Source of the DNA: Limnohabitans sp. JirII-31
GTDB lineage: Bacteria; Pseudomonadota; Gammaproteobacteria; Burkholderiales; Burkholderiaceae_C
DNA length: 64,000 nucleotides
Reading direction: 5' to 3'
Assembly (NCBI RefSeq): GCF_002778315.1
Contig: NZ_NESA01000004.1
Location: forward strand, 124,001 to 188,000
Each line of letters begins with the position of its first letter. Within the stretch, counting starts at the first letter, position 1. Positions 27,218 to 39,152 of the stretch are shown here, in pieces. The notes beneath the pieces are model-generated. The model saw only the letters and a program-made list of their open reading frames with translations. It was not told the DNA's origin and searched no databases. A program made the position numbers and the translations under genes.

Positions 27218-27805
27218 TTATTGCAGCAGTTGCGCCACTGTTTTCGGGTACATCACATGCTCTTGCGCCAGCACGCGCTCGGCCAAGGTGTCTGGGGTGT
27301 CACCGACTAATACGGGCACCACCGCTTGCGCCAAGATTTCCCCGTGGTCTAACTCTGCGGTCACGCGGTGCACGGTGGCCCCAGCGAATTTGCAACCGGC
27401 TTTCAGCGCACGTTCGTGGGTGCGCAGTCCCGTGAACGCGGGCAGCAGCGAAGGGTGAATATTGATCAAACGCCCGGCGTAATGCGTCACAAATCCAGGG
27501 GTCAGGATGCGCATGAAACCCGCCAGCACCACCAGATGCGGTTGATAGGTGTCGATCACGGCCATCAAGGCGGCGTCAAAGGCCTCACGTGGTTGCGCGT
27601 GTGCGGCAAAAGCGGTGTGCTCGACCACTGCGGTGGCAATGCCTTGGGACTTGGCCAAGGCCAAGCCGGGCGCGTTGGGGCGGTTGCTGATGACGGCGCT
27701 GATGCGCGCGTTCAGGTGCTTGGCCCATTGCTCGGCTTGTGCGGTTTGCACGATGGCAGCCATGTTGGAGCCGCTGCCAGAAATCAGGATCACGATATTT
27801 TTCAT
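27218..27805 (-). CDS. purN: Phosphoribosylglycinamide formyltransferase (PurN)
   Basis: A 195-aa enzyme that transfers a formyl group from 10-formyl-THF to GAR in purine synthesis. The nucleotide loop GSGSNMAAI starts at residue 9, the catalytic block is MRILTPGFVTHYAGRLINIH followed by HPSLLPAF, and HRVTAELDHG holds the conserved Asp. The start ATG at 27805 matches the family N terminus; an upstream extension to 27886 is rejected. Confidence 0.96.
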   Translation of the reverse strand: MKNIVILISGSGSNMAAIVQTAQAEQWAKHLNARISAVISNRPNAPGLALAKSQGIATAVVEHTAFAAHAQPREAFDAALMAVIDTYQPHLVVLAGFMRILTPGFVTHYAGRLINIHPSLLPAFTGLRTHERALKAGCKFAGATVHRVTAELDHGEILAQAVVPVLVGDTPDTLAERVLAQEHVMYPKTVAQLLQ

Positions 27806-27887
27806 CTGGTCCGAATTATCCAGGGGTAAAAAATCGCACGGTCGTGCTAAAAACGAGGAATCACGTTTTGGCGAAGGAAGTACCACG

Positions 27888-29108
27888 ATGGATTTGGCTT
27901 TTACCCCCGAAGAAGAGGCGTTTCGTCAAGAAGTGCGTGCATGGGTGCACGCCAATTTGCCGCCTGACATTTCGCACAAAGTGCACAACGCCTTGCGCTT
28001 GACGCGCGACGACATGCAGCGTTGGGCCAAAATTTTGGGCCAAAAGAACTGGTTGGGTTACGGCTGGCCCAAGCAATTTGGTGGCCCAGGCTGGACAGCG
28101 GTGCAAAAACATTTGTTCGAAGAAGAGTGTGCGTTGGCAGGCGCGCCACGCATCGTGCCGTTTGGCCCGGTCATGGTGGCCCCGGTGATCATGGCCTTTG
28201 GCAATGCCGAGCAACAGCAGCGCTTTTTACCCGGCATCGCCAGCGGTGAGGTGTGGTGGAGTCAGGGCTACAGCGAGCCTGGCTCCGGCTCAGACCTGGC
28301 CTCGGTCAAAACGCGTGCCGAGCGTGTGGGCAACCACTATGTGGTCAATGGCCAAAAAACTTGGACCACCTTGGGTCAATACGGCGAGTGGATTTTTTGT
28401 CTGGTGCGCACCAGCAACGAGGGCAAACCGCAAACCGGTATCTCCTTTTTGCTGATTGACATGAAGTCGCCTGGCGTGAGTGTGCGCCCCATCAAGCTGC
28501 TGGACGGCGAGTGCGAGGTCAACGAGGTGTGGTTTGACAACGTGCAGGTACCCGTTGAAAACCTGATTGGCGAAGAGAACAAAGGCTGGACTTACGCCAA
28601 GCATTTGCTGGCGCATGAGCGCACCAACATTGCCGACGTCAACCGTGCCAAGCGTGAATTGGAACGCTTGAAGCGCATTGCCAAAGCCGAGGGCGTCTAC
28701 GACCCGGCCACAGGCGGTGTGGAGGCCCTGCGTTTTCGCGATGAAATTGCCAAGCTCGAAGTGGATGTGGTGGCGCTGGAGATGCTGGTGCTGCGCGTGC
28801 TGTCCGCCGAGAAGTCGGGCAAACAAACGCTCGACATCGCTGGCCTGCTCAAGATCAAAGGCAGCGAAATTCAGCAGCGTTACACCGAGCTGATGATGCT
28901 GGCCGCTGGGCCTGCCAGTGTGCCGTTCATCGAAGAAGCGATGGAGGCGGGCTGGCAGGGCGACCCTGCGCTCAGTGGCTTGTGGACGGGCGGTGCCATG
29001 CATGCTGCGCCGCTGGCATCGAGCTACTTCAACATGCGCAAGACCACCATTTACGGTGGCTCCAACGAAGTGCAGCGCAACATCGTGGCCCAAGTGGTGC
29101 TCGGATAA
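27888..29108 (+). CDS. Acyl-CoA dehydrogenase, PimC-like large subunit
   Basis: A 406-aa flavoprotein that introduces an alpha-beta double bond in an acyl-CoA. QGYSEPGSGSDLAS and GQKTWTTLGQYGEWIF are the FAD/substrate core, and IYGGSNEVQRNIV the C-terminal motif. In canonical enzymes the residue before GT(S) in that motif is the catalytic Glu; here it is Gly, as in paired large subunits. The closest known type is the pimeloyl-CoA dehydrogenase large subunit. The start ATG at 27888 is preceded by GAAGGAAG. The small-subunit partner follows 9 bp downstream. Confidence 0.9.
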   Translation: MDLAFTPEEEAFRQEVRAWVHANLPPDISHKVHNALRLTRDDMQRWAKILGQKNWLGYGWPKQFGGPGWTAVQKHLFEEECALAGAPRIVPFGPVMVAPVIMAFGNAEQQQRFLPGIASGEVWWSQGYSEPGSGSDLASVKTRAERVGNHYVVNGQKTWTTLGQYGEWIFCLVRTSNEGKPQTGISFLLIDMKSPGVSVRPIKLLDGECEVNEVWFDNVQVPVENLIGEENKGWTYAKHLLAHERTNIADVNRAKRELERLKRIAKAEGVYDPATGGVEALRFRDEIAKLEVDVVALEMLVLRVLSAEKSGKQTLDIAGLLKIKGSEIQQRYTELMMLAAGPASVPFIEEAMEAGWQGDPALSGLWTGGAMHAAPLASSYFNMRKTTIYGGSNEVQRNIVAQVVLG

Positions 29109-29117
29109 GGAACAGAC

Positions 29118-30233
29118 ATGGACTTCAATTTTTCAGACGAACAAGAGCAACTGCGTGATGCGGTACGCAAGTGGGTCGACAAAGGCTACGACTTTGAGCG
29201 TCGCCGTGCGGTGGTGGCCGAGGGCGGTTTTTCGCGTGCCGCTTATGGCGAATTGACCGATTTGGGGCTGGGCGGCCTCTACATTCCTGAAGCCTTGGGT
29301 GGCTTGGGGATGGGGCCAGTCGAGGGCATGGTGGTGATGGAAGAGTTGGGGCGTGGCATCGTGCTCGAACCTTTGGCGCAGACCTTGATCGCCGGGGCAG
29401 TGCTCTCAGGCTATGCCCCTGCCGAGGTGCAAGCGGCATGGTGCGAGAAGGTGGCCACGGGTGAGGCTTTGGTGGTGCTGGCGCATCAAGAGCGCGCCGC
29501 GCGTTACCAATTGGCCCATTGCCAGACCACTGCCGAATTGCAAAACGGGCAGTGGACCTTGACTGGTGCCAAGAGCGTGGTGCCTGCGGGTGACCAGGCC
29601 GATGCGTGGCTGGTGCCTGCCATGGCTAAGGGCCAAATGGGGCTGTATTTGGTGGAGCGCAACGCCGCTGGCGTGGCGACCCGGGGTTACCTCACGCAAG
29701 ACGGCAGCCGTGCGGCTGAGCTGAGCTTGCACCAAACGCCAGCCACCTTGGTGACCGCCGACGGCATGACGGCTTTGCTGCACGCGCAAGACATTGGCAT
29801 TGCGGCTGTGTGTGCCGAGGCCGTGGGGGTGATGGACAAAACCGTGGCTATCACGGTCGAGTACATGAACATGCGCAAGCAGTTTGGTGTGGCCATCAGC
29901 AGTTTTCAGGCCTTGCGCCACCGCGTGGCCGACATGAAGATGCAACTGGAGTTGGCCCGCTCCATGAGCTACTACGCATCCCTCAAGCTCAACGCCCCGC
30001 AGGACGAACGTCGCCGTGCCATGGCGCGTGCCAAGTACCAGTTGGGCACGTCGATGCGCTTTGTGGGCCAACAGGCGGTGCAGCTGCATGGCGGCATTGG
30101 GGTGACCGATGAATACATCGTGAGCCACTACTTCAAGAAGCTCACGCAGCTTGAGCTGAGCTTTGGCGACACCCTGCACCACTTGGGCCAGGTCTCGGCG
30201 CAAATGCAAGACACCGCCGGCGTATTTGCCTGA
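29118..30233 (+). CDS. Acyl-CoA dehydrogenase, PimD-like small subunit
   Basis: A 371-aa acyl-CoA dehydrogenase-fold protein shorter than the usual enzyme, with a compressed middle domain. The N terminus NFSDEQEQLRDAVRKWVDKG and the C-terminal QLHGGIGVTDEYIVSHYFKK are typical of the small subunit of pimeloyl-CoA-type dehydrogenases. It probably forms a heteromer with the gene 9 bp upstream and electrons would go to ETF. The acyl substrate is not shown by sequence; a dicarboxylyl-CoA or another bulky acyl-CoA is possible. Confidence 0.87.
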   Translation: MDFNFSDEQEQLRDAVRKWVDKGYDFERRRAVVAEGGFSRAAYGELTDLGLGGLYIPEALGGLGMGPVEGMVVMEELGRGIVLEPLAQTLIAGAVLSGYAPAEVQAAWCEKVATGEALVVLAHQERAARYQLAHCQTTAELQNGQWTLTGAKSVVPAGDQADAWLVPAMAKGQMGLYLVERNAAGVATRGYLTQDGSRAAELSLHQTPATLVTADGMTALLHAQDIGIAAVCAEAVGVMDKTVAITVEYMNMRKQFGVAISSFQALRHRVADMKMQLELARSMSYYASLKLNAPQDERRRAMARAKYQLGTSMRFVGQQAVQLHGGIGVTDEYIVSHYFKKLTQLELSFGDTLHHLGQVSAQMQDTAGVFA

Positions 30234-30290
30234 AGGGCCTTGCCAGCCCCTCCGTTCGCCCTAGCGCAGGGCTTTCAGTTCAGGGCCTTT

Positions 30291-30527
30291 TCAGTTGGCG
30301 CGCTGAAAGCGCGGTTGCAGCAGGCCGTCGATCACCACCTGTTCGGTGAACATGGTGGCTGGACGTACCCACAAACCATGGGCACCATAGAGTGCGCGGT
30401 ACACCGTCATGGGCTCTAGCGTTTCGCTGTGGCGCGCGGTGCCAATCACCTCGTACATGCCGCCTTTGTAGTGGCGGTACAGGCCGGTGGGGGTTTCTTC
30501 GAGAGGGGGTAGGTCTTGGTCGTTCAT
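30291..30527 (-). CDS. DUF1653 domain protein
   Basis: A 78-aa protein matching DUF1653: GLYRHYKGGMYEVIGTARHS, then YRALYGAHGLWVRPATMF. The fold is a small beta barrel of unknown function. Start at the ATG at 30527; a longer frame begins inside the divergent methyltransferase gene. The two start codons are 19 bp apart, so the promoters must overlap the coding regions or be very compact. Confidence 0.82.
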   Translation of the reverse strand: MNDQDLPPLEETPTGLYRHYKGGMYEVIGTARHSETLEPMTVYRALYGAHGLWVRPATMFTEQVVIDGLLQPRFQRAN

Positions 30528-30546
30528 GGGTGGGACAATACACCCT

Positions 30547-31902
30547 ATGCACCCAAAAGCCCTGTTAGAAGCTTGTACCGAGCTTGTTCGCCTCACCTTG
30601 AAGTTTGACCATCCGGCTGACGCCGTGGTTTCTAAGTTTTTCCGTGATTACCGTAAAACCTATGCCTTTGGCCCGCGTGAGCGTGCCGCTCTGGCCGAGA
30701 CGGTTTACAACGTCTTGCGCTACAAATTGCGCTACGACCACTTTGCACCCTCAGGCTCTGGCCCCAAAGAGCGCCGCTTGGCCATTTTGGGCTTTGCGGA
30801 GCACTTAGACCAGCAAGCGCCGATGGCGGCAGGCGGTCCTGGCAACAAGCCTGCCCCCGGCAAGCGCAAAGCCGACAGCTCGGGTCCGCGCGACTTTTTG
30901 AAGAGCGCCCTGAGCGACCCAGAAATTGTCTGGCTCGACGCCTGTGCCCAAGTGCAAACGGCCGATTTGATGGAGCGCCATCGCCACAACCTGCCCGAGT
31001 GGCTGGTGGCCCCGCTCAAAGCCCAAGTGGGCGATGGGTTTTGGCCCTTGGTGGCGCGCCTCAATGGTTCCGCTCCGCTGGACTTGCGCGTCAACACTTT
31101 CACCGACAAACGCAGCGATGTGCAGCATGAACTCAAACTGGCAGGTATCAAGGCCGAGTTGACGCCTTATTCCCCCTGGGGCTTGCGCATTGACGGCAAA
31201 CCAGCCCTGAGCCAACTCGATGCCTTTGCCCGTGGTGCCATCGAGGTGCAAGACGAGGGCTCGCAGCTCTTGGCTTTGTTGCTCGACGCCAAGCGAGGCG
31301 AAATGGTGGTGGACTTTTGTGCCGGTGCCGGTGGTAAGACCCTGGCCATTGGTGCGGCCATGCGCAGCACTGGACGGTTGTACGCGTTTGACACCTCCGC
31401 CCACCGTTTGGAAGCTTTGAAGCCACGCTTGGCCCGCAGCAAGCTCTCCAATGTGCACCCTGCGGCCATTGCCCATGAACGTGATGACCGGGTGAAACGC
31501 TTGAGTGGCAAGATTGACCGTGTGCTGGTCGATGCGCCTTGTTCGGGCCTGGGCACCTTGCGCCGCAACCCTGACATGAAATGGCGTCAGTCCCCGCAAG
31601 CGGTGGCCGAGTTGACCGTCAAACAAACGGCTATTTTGGCCAGCGCCGCACGCTTGCTCAAATCCGGTGGTCGTCTGGTGTACGCCACATGCAGTGTGTT
31701 GCCTGAAGAGAACGAAGCCATTGCCCAAGCTTTCAGCGCCGCCCACCCAGACTTTGTTCCGATGTCGGCAGCCCAGACCCTGGCCGAGCTGAAGGTGGAA
31801 AACGCCGCCTCTCTTTGCACGCCAGATGGCTTGTATTTGCGCCTTTGGCCCCATCTACATGCCACGGATGGCTTTTTTGCGGCCGCCTGGACCCGCAAGT
31901 AA
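30547..31902 (+). CDS. RsmB/NOP2-family rRNA m5C methyltransferase
   Basis: A 451-aa SAM-dependent RNA cytosine-5 methyltransferase resembling RsmB. An N-terminal RNA-binding part is followed by the Rossmann core from about residue 240: VVDFCAGAGGKTLAIGA binds SAM, VDAPCSGLGTLRRNPDMKW contains the PC motif Cys, and YATCSVLPEENE the catalytic TC Cys. A linker of about 30 residues, PGNKPAPGKRKADSSG, is basic and low-complexity and is not part of E. coli RsmB. Start at 30547. Confidence 0.9.
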   Translation: MHPKALLEACTELVRLTLKFDHPADAVVSKFFRDYRKTYAFGPRERAALAETVYNVLRYKLRYDHFAPSGSGPKERRLAILGFAEHLDQQAPMAAGGPGNKPAPGKRKADSSGPRDFLKSALSDPEIVWLDACAQVQTADLMERHRHNLPEWLVAPLKAQVGDGFWPLVARLNGSAPLDLRVNTFTDKRSDVQHELKLAGIKAELTPYSPWGLRIDGKPALSQLDAFARGAIEVQDEGSQLLALLLDAKRGEMVVDFCAGAGGKTLAIGAAMRSTGRLYAFDTSAHRLEALKPRLARSKLSNVHPAAIAHERDDRVKRLSGKIDRVLVDAPCSGLGTLRRNPDMKWRQSPQAVAELTVKQTAILASAARLLKSGGRLVYATCSVLPEENEAIAQAFSAAHPDFVPMSAAQTLAELKVENAASLCTPDGLYLRLWPHLHATDGFFAAAWTRK

Positions 31903-31937
31903 AATTATCAAATATTCATTGAAACTGGAAACTTCGC

Positions 31938-33149
31938 ATGTTGTTACCCAATTGGCCTTGGCTTGACGCAACCCTGTTTTGGTTGGGCCACGGCCTGCTT
32001 GACCTGACCTGGTGGCAAGTGGTGTTGGTGACCTTAGGGTTGACGCACATCACCATCGCCAGCGTGACGATTTATTTGCACCGTTATTCCGCACACCGTG
32101 CGCTGGACTTGCACCCCATCGTGTCGCACTTCTTTCGCTTCTGGCTGTGGTTGACCACGGGCCAAGTGACCAAAGAGTGGACCGCCATTCACCGCAAACA
32201 CCACGCCAAGTGTGAGCAAGCCGAAGATCCGCACAGCCCCCATGTGTACGGCATCAAAACCGTGCTGCTGACCGGTGCTGAGCTGTACCGCAAAGAATCC
32301 AAAAATCTCGAGACCCTGGCACGTTATGGCCATGGCACACCGGACGACTGGATTGAGCGCAACGTCTACACCCGTTTTTCTTGGCAGGGCGTGGCCCTGA
32401 TGCTGATCATCAATTTGGCCTTGTTTGGGGCCATCGGTCTGACCATTTGGGCCGTGCAGATGATGTGGATTCCTGTCACTGCCGCGGGCATCATCAACGG
32501 TGCGGCGCATTACTGGGGGTACCGTAACTTTGAGGCCCCTGACGCCAGCACCAACATTTCCCCCTGGGGCATCATCATTGGTGGCGAAGAGTTGCACAAC
32601 AACCACCACACCTACCCCACTTCGGCCAAGCTGTCGGTCAAGCCCTATGAGTTTGATCTGGGCTGGGCGTACATCCGTATTTTGGAAACTTTCGGTTTGG
32701 CCACGGTCAAGAAAACGCCTCCTAAGCTGGCGTTTGGCGACATCAAGCCTGTGGCTGATGAGAAGACTCTGGAAGCCGTGATTGCCAACCGCTACGAAGT
32801 GATGGCCAATTACGCACGCCAATTGCGCAGTGCCATGCAGCAAGAGATTGCCAGCTTGCCAGCCAAGCCTGCCGAATCTGTGTTGGCTGCCGCCAAGCGC
32901 TGGATGCACCGTGATGCAGAGAAAATCCCTGCGGCGGTGGTGGCCCAACTCGCCCAAGCCCGTGCGGTGCTGCCTGTGGCAGACAAGATGGTGCGTATGC
33001 GCGAAGAACTGCGTCAGCTGTGGCTCAACACGGGCCACAACCGCGCCCAGTTGGCGCTGGACCTGCAAGCCTGGTGCAAGCGCGCTGAAGACAGTGGCAT
33101 TGCTGCGTTGCAAGAGTTCTCTGTGCGATTGCGTGCCGTGCACGCTTAA
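31938..33149 (+). CDS. Membrane fatty-acid desaturase (acyl-CoA/lipid delta-9 type)
   Basis: A 403-aa di-iron membrane desaturase. The three histidine boxes are HRYSAHR, HRKHHAKC and HNNHHTYP, with hydrophobic helices between the first and second and before the third. It introduces a cis double bond in acyl chains using O2 and an electron donor. The last 115 residues or so, after the third box, form a helical hydrophilic extension longer than in many homologues; its role is unknown. A bidirectional terminator follows. Confidence 0.9.
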   Translation: MLLPNWPWLDATLFWLGHGLLDLTWWQVVLVTLGLTHITIASVTIYLHRYSAHRALDLHPIVSHFFRFWLWLTTGQVTKEWTAIHRKHHAKCEQAEDPHSPHVYGIKTVLLTGAELYRKESKNLETLARYGHGTPDDWIERNVYTRFSWQGVALMLIINLALFGAIGLTIWAVQMMWIPVTAAGIINGAAHYWGYRNFEAPDASTNISPWGIIIGGEELHNNHHTYPTSAKLSVKPYEFDLGWAYIRILETFGLATVKKTPPKLAFGDIKPVADEKTLEAVIANRYEVMANYARQLRSAMQQEIASLPAKPAESVLAAAKRWMHRDAEKIPAAVVAQLAQARAVLPVADKMVRMREELRQLWLNTGHNRAQLALDLQAWCKRAEDSGIAALQEFSVRLRAVHA

Positions 33150-33166
33150 GCGTCGCTCCTTCAAAC

Positions 33167-33201
33167 AAAAACCCGCTGTTCTTGCGATCAGCGGGTTTTT
33201 T
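33167..33201. terminator. Bidirectional terminator between desaturase and rpmG
   Basis: An 11-bp stem (AAAACCCGCTG with CAGCGGGTTTT), a ten-base loop, and six T residues on the plus strand and five on the minus strand. Confidence 0.92.
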
Positions 33202-33217
33202 ATTGGGCCAGTCTGAA

Positions 33218-33388
33218 TTACTTCAGCTTGGTTTCCTTGTATTCCACGTGCTTGCGAGCTTTGGGATCAAACTTCATGATCAACATTTTCTCGGGCATGG
33301 TTTTCTTGTTTTTGCTGGTCGTGTAAAAGTGACCGGTGCCGGCTGTCGATTCCAGCTTGATTTTCTCGCGTCCGCCTTTGGATGCCAT
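33218..33388 (-). CDS. rpmG: 50S ribosomal protein L33
   Basis: A 56-aa basic protein beginning [20 protein letters not shown] and ending YKETKLK. It has no CxxC pairs, so it is the zinc-free form of L33. It lies 70 bp downstream of rpmB, the usual rpmB-rpmG pair. Both belong to the large ribosomal subunit. Confidence 0.97.
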   Translation of the reverse strand: MASKGGREKIKLESTAGTGHFYTTSKNKKTMPEKMLIMKFDPKARKHVEYKETKLK

Positions 33389-33458
33389 GATCGTTTCCTT
33401 AAATTGATTTAGTCAGTTGAGGACAGAGCTTGCAAGCTTCGGTCTGTCCCGCAAATCA

Positions 33459-33692
33459 TCAAGCCTGACCGCGGGCGCGCAAATCGGCCAGCACAGAGTC
33501 AATGCCATTTTTGTCGATCAGGCGCAGAGCCGCGCTCGACACGCGCAAGCGCACCCAACGGTTTTCGGTCTCCACCCAGAAACGGCGGTATTGCAGGTTC
33601 GGCAAGAACCGGCGCTTGGTTTTGTTGTTGGCGTGGGAAACGTTGTTCCCCGTCATCGGGCCTTTGCCCGTTACTTCACATACGCGTGCCAT
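33459..33692 (-). CDS. rpmB: 50S ribosomal protein L28
   Basis: A 77-aa basic protein starting [20 protein letters not shown] with the family segment [15 protein letters not shown]. Only one Cys is present, so no zinc site. It leads the rpmBG unit and has an unusually structured 130-base leader (see the upstream regulatory entry). Confidence 0.97.
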   Translation of the reverse strand: MARVCEVTGKGPMTGNNVSHANNKTKRRFLPNLQYRRFWVETENRWVRLRVSSAALRLIDKNGIDSVLADLRARGQA

Positions 33693-33833
33693 GTGGACAC
33701 TCCATGATTTTCTATACGGCAGCTCGTTGTCACGAGCGCCTCACCTCGCCAGAAAGGGTGGCGGTAACCCGACATTTGCAGCTTTGCCCCCATCTGAAAG
33801 ACGGGGCCATATTCAACAAAGCCTGAAATTATA
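33693..33833 (-). promoter_or_regulatory. rpmB leader with -10 box and two hairpins
   Basis: On the minus strand a consensus -10 TATAAT lies at 33828-33833 just past the trxB stop, with no good -35. A hairpin follows (GCCCC...GGGGC around 33784-33808, with one G-U pair) and a second perfect 6-bp hairpin GCTCGT-GACA-ACGAGC at 33722-33737. The leader to the rpmB ATG would be about 128 bases. This could be an L28 autoregulatory leader or simply spacer; no known family is recognised. Confidence 0.4.
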
Positions 33834-33841
33834 GCGTTTTA

Positions 33842-37251
<3,410 letters not shown>

Positions 37252-37291
37252 CGTCACACCTCCACCGCATGACAAACCTCAACTGTTCGCC

Positions 37292-38017
37292 ATGAATAAC
37301 CCAGCTCTTGAGGTGTCGCTCGCACAGACTCTGGGCAGCTTGAAGCGGTGGACACACGCGATCCTGCATGCGGTGATGGGGTGGGCTTTGGCTGGGGCGT
37401 GTGCGTGCGTCGGCGTGGCGCATGCCAACAGCCTAGACACCTTGGCTGTTTTCTTGAAAACCACCCAAAGTGGACGTGCCGACTTCACCCAGGTGGTGAC
37501 GTCCCTGGCTAGGCCCGACCAAGCGGTGCGCAGCAAAACCTCGGTGGGCAGCTTTGCGTTTGTGCGGCCCTTGCGCTTTCGCTTTGATTACCAAAAACCA
37601 TTTCCCCAAACCATCGTCGCCGATGGACAAACCTTGTGGTTGTATGACGCAGACCTGGCCCAGGTGACAGCCCGCAAGCAAGCCCAAGCCTTGGGCAGCA
37701 CGCCCGCCGCCTTGATTGCCACTGCCGCCGATCTGGCAGCCTTGCAAAAAGAATTCACCTTGCAAGCCGAGCCCGACGCCAACGGCTTGCAGTGGGTGCA
37801 AGCCACACCCAAGAGTCGCGACAGTGCCTTGCAGTCGGTGCGCATTGGCTTGCGTGTGCAAGCACAGGGCACAGCCTTGGACAAGCTCGACATCTTGGAC
37901 GCCTTGGGTCAGCGCTCGGTGCTGAGCTTTGAGCGCTTCGAGATCAACCCTGCCAATCTGGGTGTGGCGCAGTTCAACTTTGTGCCGCCCAAGGGCGTGG
38001 ACGTGGTGCGGCCCTGA
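37292..38017 (+). CDS. lolA: LolA, periplasmic lipoprotein carrier
   Basis: About 241 aa. An N-terminal signal segment ends around GVAHANS, followed by the LolA fold: a barrel that shields lipoprotein acyl chains between LolCDE and LolB. TTQSGRADFTQVV, FRFDYQKPFPQTIVADG and LWLYDADLAQVT are characteristic. The start is uncertain: ATG at 37292 gives an N-region of plausible length, while an ATG at 37244 overlaps the ftsK stop. The exporter genes lolD-lolC are at the left end of this window. Confidence 0.9.
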   Translation: MNNPALEVSLAQTLGSLKRWTHAILHAVMGWALAGACACVGVAHANSLDTLAVFLKTTQSGRADFTQVVTSLARPDQAVRSKTSVGSFAFVRPLRFRFDYQKPFPQTIVADGQTLWLYDADLAQVTARKQAQALGSTPAALIATAADLAALQKEFTLQAEPDANGLQWVQATPKSRDSALQSVRIGLRVQAQGTALDKLDILDALGQRSVLSFERFEINPANLGVAQFNFVPPKGVDVVRP

Positions 38018-38053
38018 GCCCAGCCCAGCTTGGCCGTTGGTGGCCCTTTATCC

Positions 38054-38590
38054 ATGACACGCCACCCGACGCCGCAGCCCACGCTGCAAGGCCTGCCGCC
38101 TTTGCTCAGCGCCAACACCCGCTTGGTCGTGTTGGGCAGTTTTCCGGGTGTGGCCTCGCTGCGCGCTCAGCAGTATTACGGCCACCCACAGAACCATTTT
38201 TGGAAAATCGTGGCCACCTTGTTATCGCCCGACCCAGCGGCTGTGCTGGCGCAGCACTACGACGCACGTGCTCAGTGGTTGCTCGCCCATGGCGTGGGCC
38301 TGTGGGATGTGTACGCCGCGTGTGAGCGTGAGGGTAGCTTGGACAGCCAAATTCAAAATGCCCAAGTCAACGATTTACCCAGCCTGCGCCAGCGTTGCCC
38401 GGCCTTGGCGGGCGTTGCCCACAACGGTGGCGAGAGCTTTCGCCATGCCCGCATCACGCAGGCTTTGGGACTGCCGGTGTACCGTCTGCCCTCCACCAGC
38501 CCGGCCAATGCCAGCTGGTCGTTCACGTGCAAGTTGGCTGCGTGGTGCGAGGTGTTTGAGGCGGTGGGCTTGATCAAGCCTGGCGCTTGA
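38054..38590 (+). CDS. DNA-deoxyinosine (hypoxanthine-DNA) glycosylase, UDG superfamily
   Basis: A 178-aa protein of the hypoxanthine-DNA glycosylase branch of the uracil-DNA glycosylase superfamily. LVVLGSFPGVASL is the motif I segment, YYGHPQNHFWKI follows, and LPSTSPANASWSF is motif II. The enzyme removes deaminated adenine. The ATG at 38054 was taken; its 3' end overlaps the convergent acetyltransferase gene by 17 bp. Confidence 0.85.
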   Translation: MTRHPTPQPTLQGLPPLLSANTRLVVLGSFPGVASLRAQQYYGHPQNHFWKIVATLLSPDPAAVLAQHYDARAQWLLAHGVGLWDVYAACEREGSLDSQIQNAQVNDLPSLRQRCPALAGVAHNGGESFRHARITQALGLPVYRLPSTSPANASWSFTCKLAAWCEVFEAVGLIKPGA

Positions 38591-38975
38591 TCACAAACGC
38601 GTTGTCTGCCGCTGTGAATCCCACCTTGGGGTAGTAGCCCATAGCCCCCGGAGCGGACAGCAAAATCAGCGACACCCCGTCGCCCATGGCGTGGCGTACC
38701 TGGGTGATCAAGGCGTCGCCGATGCCCTGGCGCTGGTAGGCATGGTCCACGGCCAGATCAGACAGGTAGCAGCAATAACAAAAGTCGCTCAATGCCCGCG
38801 CCACGCCCACCAAGTGGTCGCCGTCCCATGCGCTCACCACCACATTGGCGTTGGCAAACATCAGGGCGATGCGCGCTGCATCTTGCGTAGGGCGTGTGAT
38901 GCCTGAGTTGTTGAAGACACGGATGATGTCAAATGTGTTCAACGCAGTGTTGAGTCGGTAGTCAATCTTCGGCAT
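38574..38975 (-). CDS. GNAT family N-acetyltransferase
   Basis: A 133-aa acetyltransferase. The acetyl-CoA binding motif A is LSDLAVDHAYQRQGIGDALI (Q/RxxGxG/A type), and the C-terminal part with GAMGYYPKVGF is the usual beta4-alpha4 region. Substrate unknown. It ends by overlapping the glycosylase gene on the other strand. Confidence 0.88.
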   Translation of the reverse strand: MPKIDYRLNTALNTFDIIRVFNNSGITRPTQDAARIALMFANANVVVSAWDGDHLVGVARALSDFCYCCYLSDLAVDHAYQRQGIGDALITQVRHAMGDGVSLILLSAPGAMGYYPKVGFTAADNAFVIKRQA

Positions 38976-38989
38976 GGCTGGCCTTTCAG

Positions 38990-39139
38990 CTAAATCGCTG
39001 CCATCAAATCCAGTTCAACGGTCGCGCCCTTGGGCAACTGGGCCACGCCAACCGATGTTCGCGTATGACGGCCTGCTTCTCCCAACACCCGAAACAGCAC
39101 GTCGGATGCGCCGTCGCTCACTTCACTGTGTAGCCTCAT
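38990..39139 (-). pseudogene. 3' fragment of a RidA-family (reactive imine deaminase-like) gene
   Basis: Reading the minus strand, 49 codons end at the TAG at 38990-38992. The protein DGASDVLFRVLGEAGRHTRT followed by SVGVAQLPKGATVELDLMAA is the C-terminal third of the RidA-like family of about 150 aa. The first 100 or so residues, including the substrate-binding part, are missing: the frame breaks 14 bp before the end of the antitoxin gene. The gene was probably cut when the toxin-antitoxin segment arrived. The only ATG in frame is internal, so no function is expected. Confidence 0.75.
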
Positions 39140-39152
39140 GGATGCATCTTGC

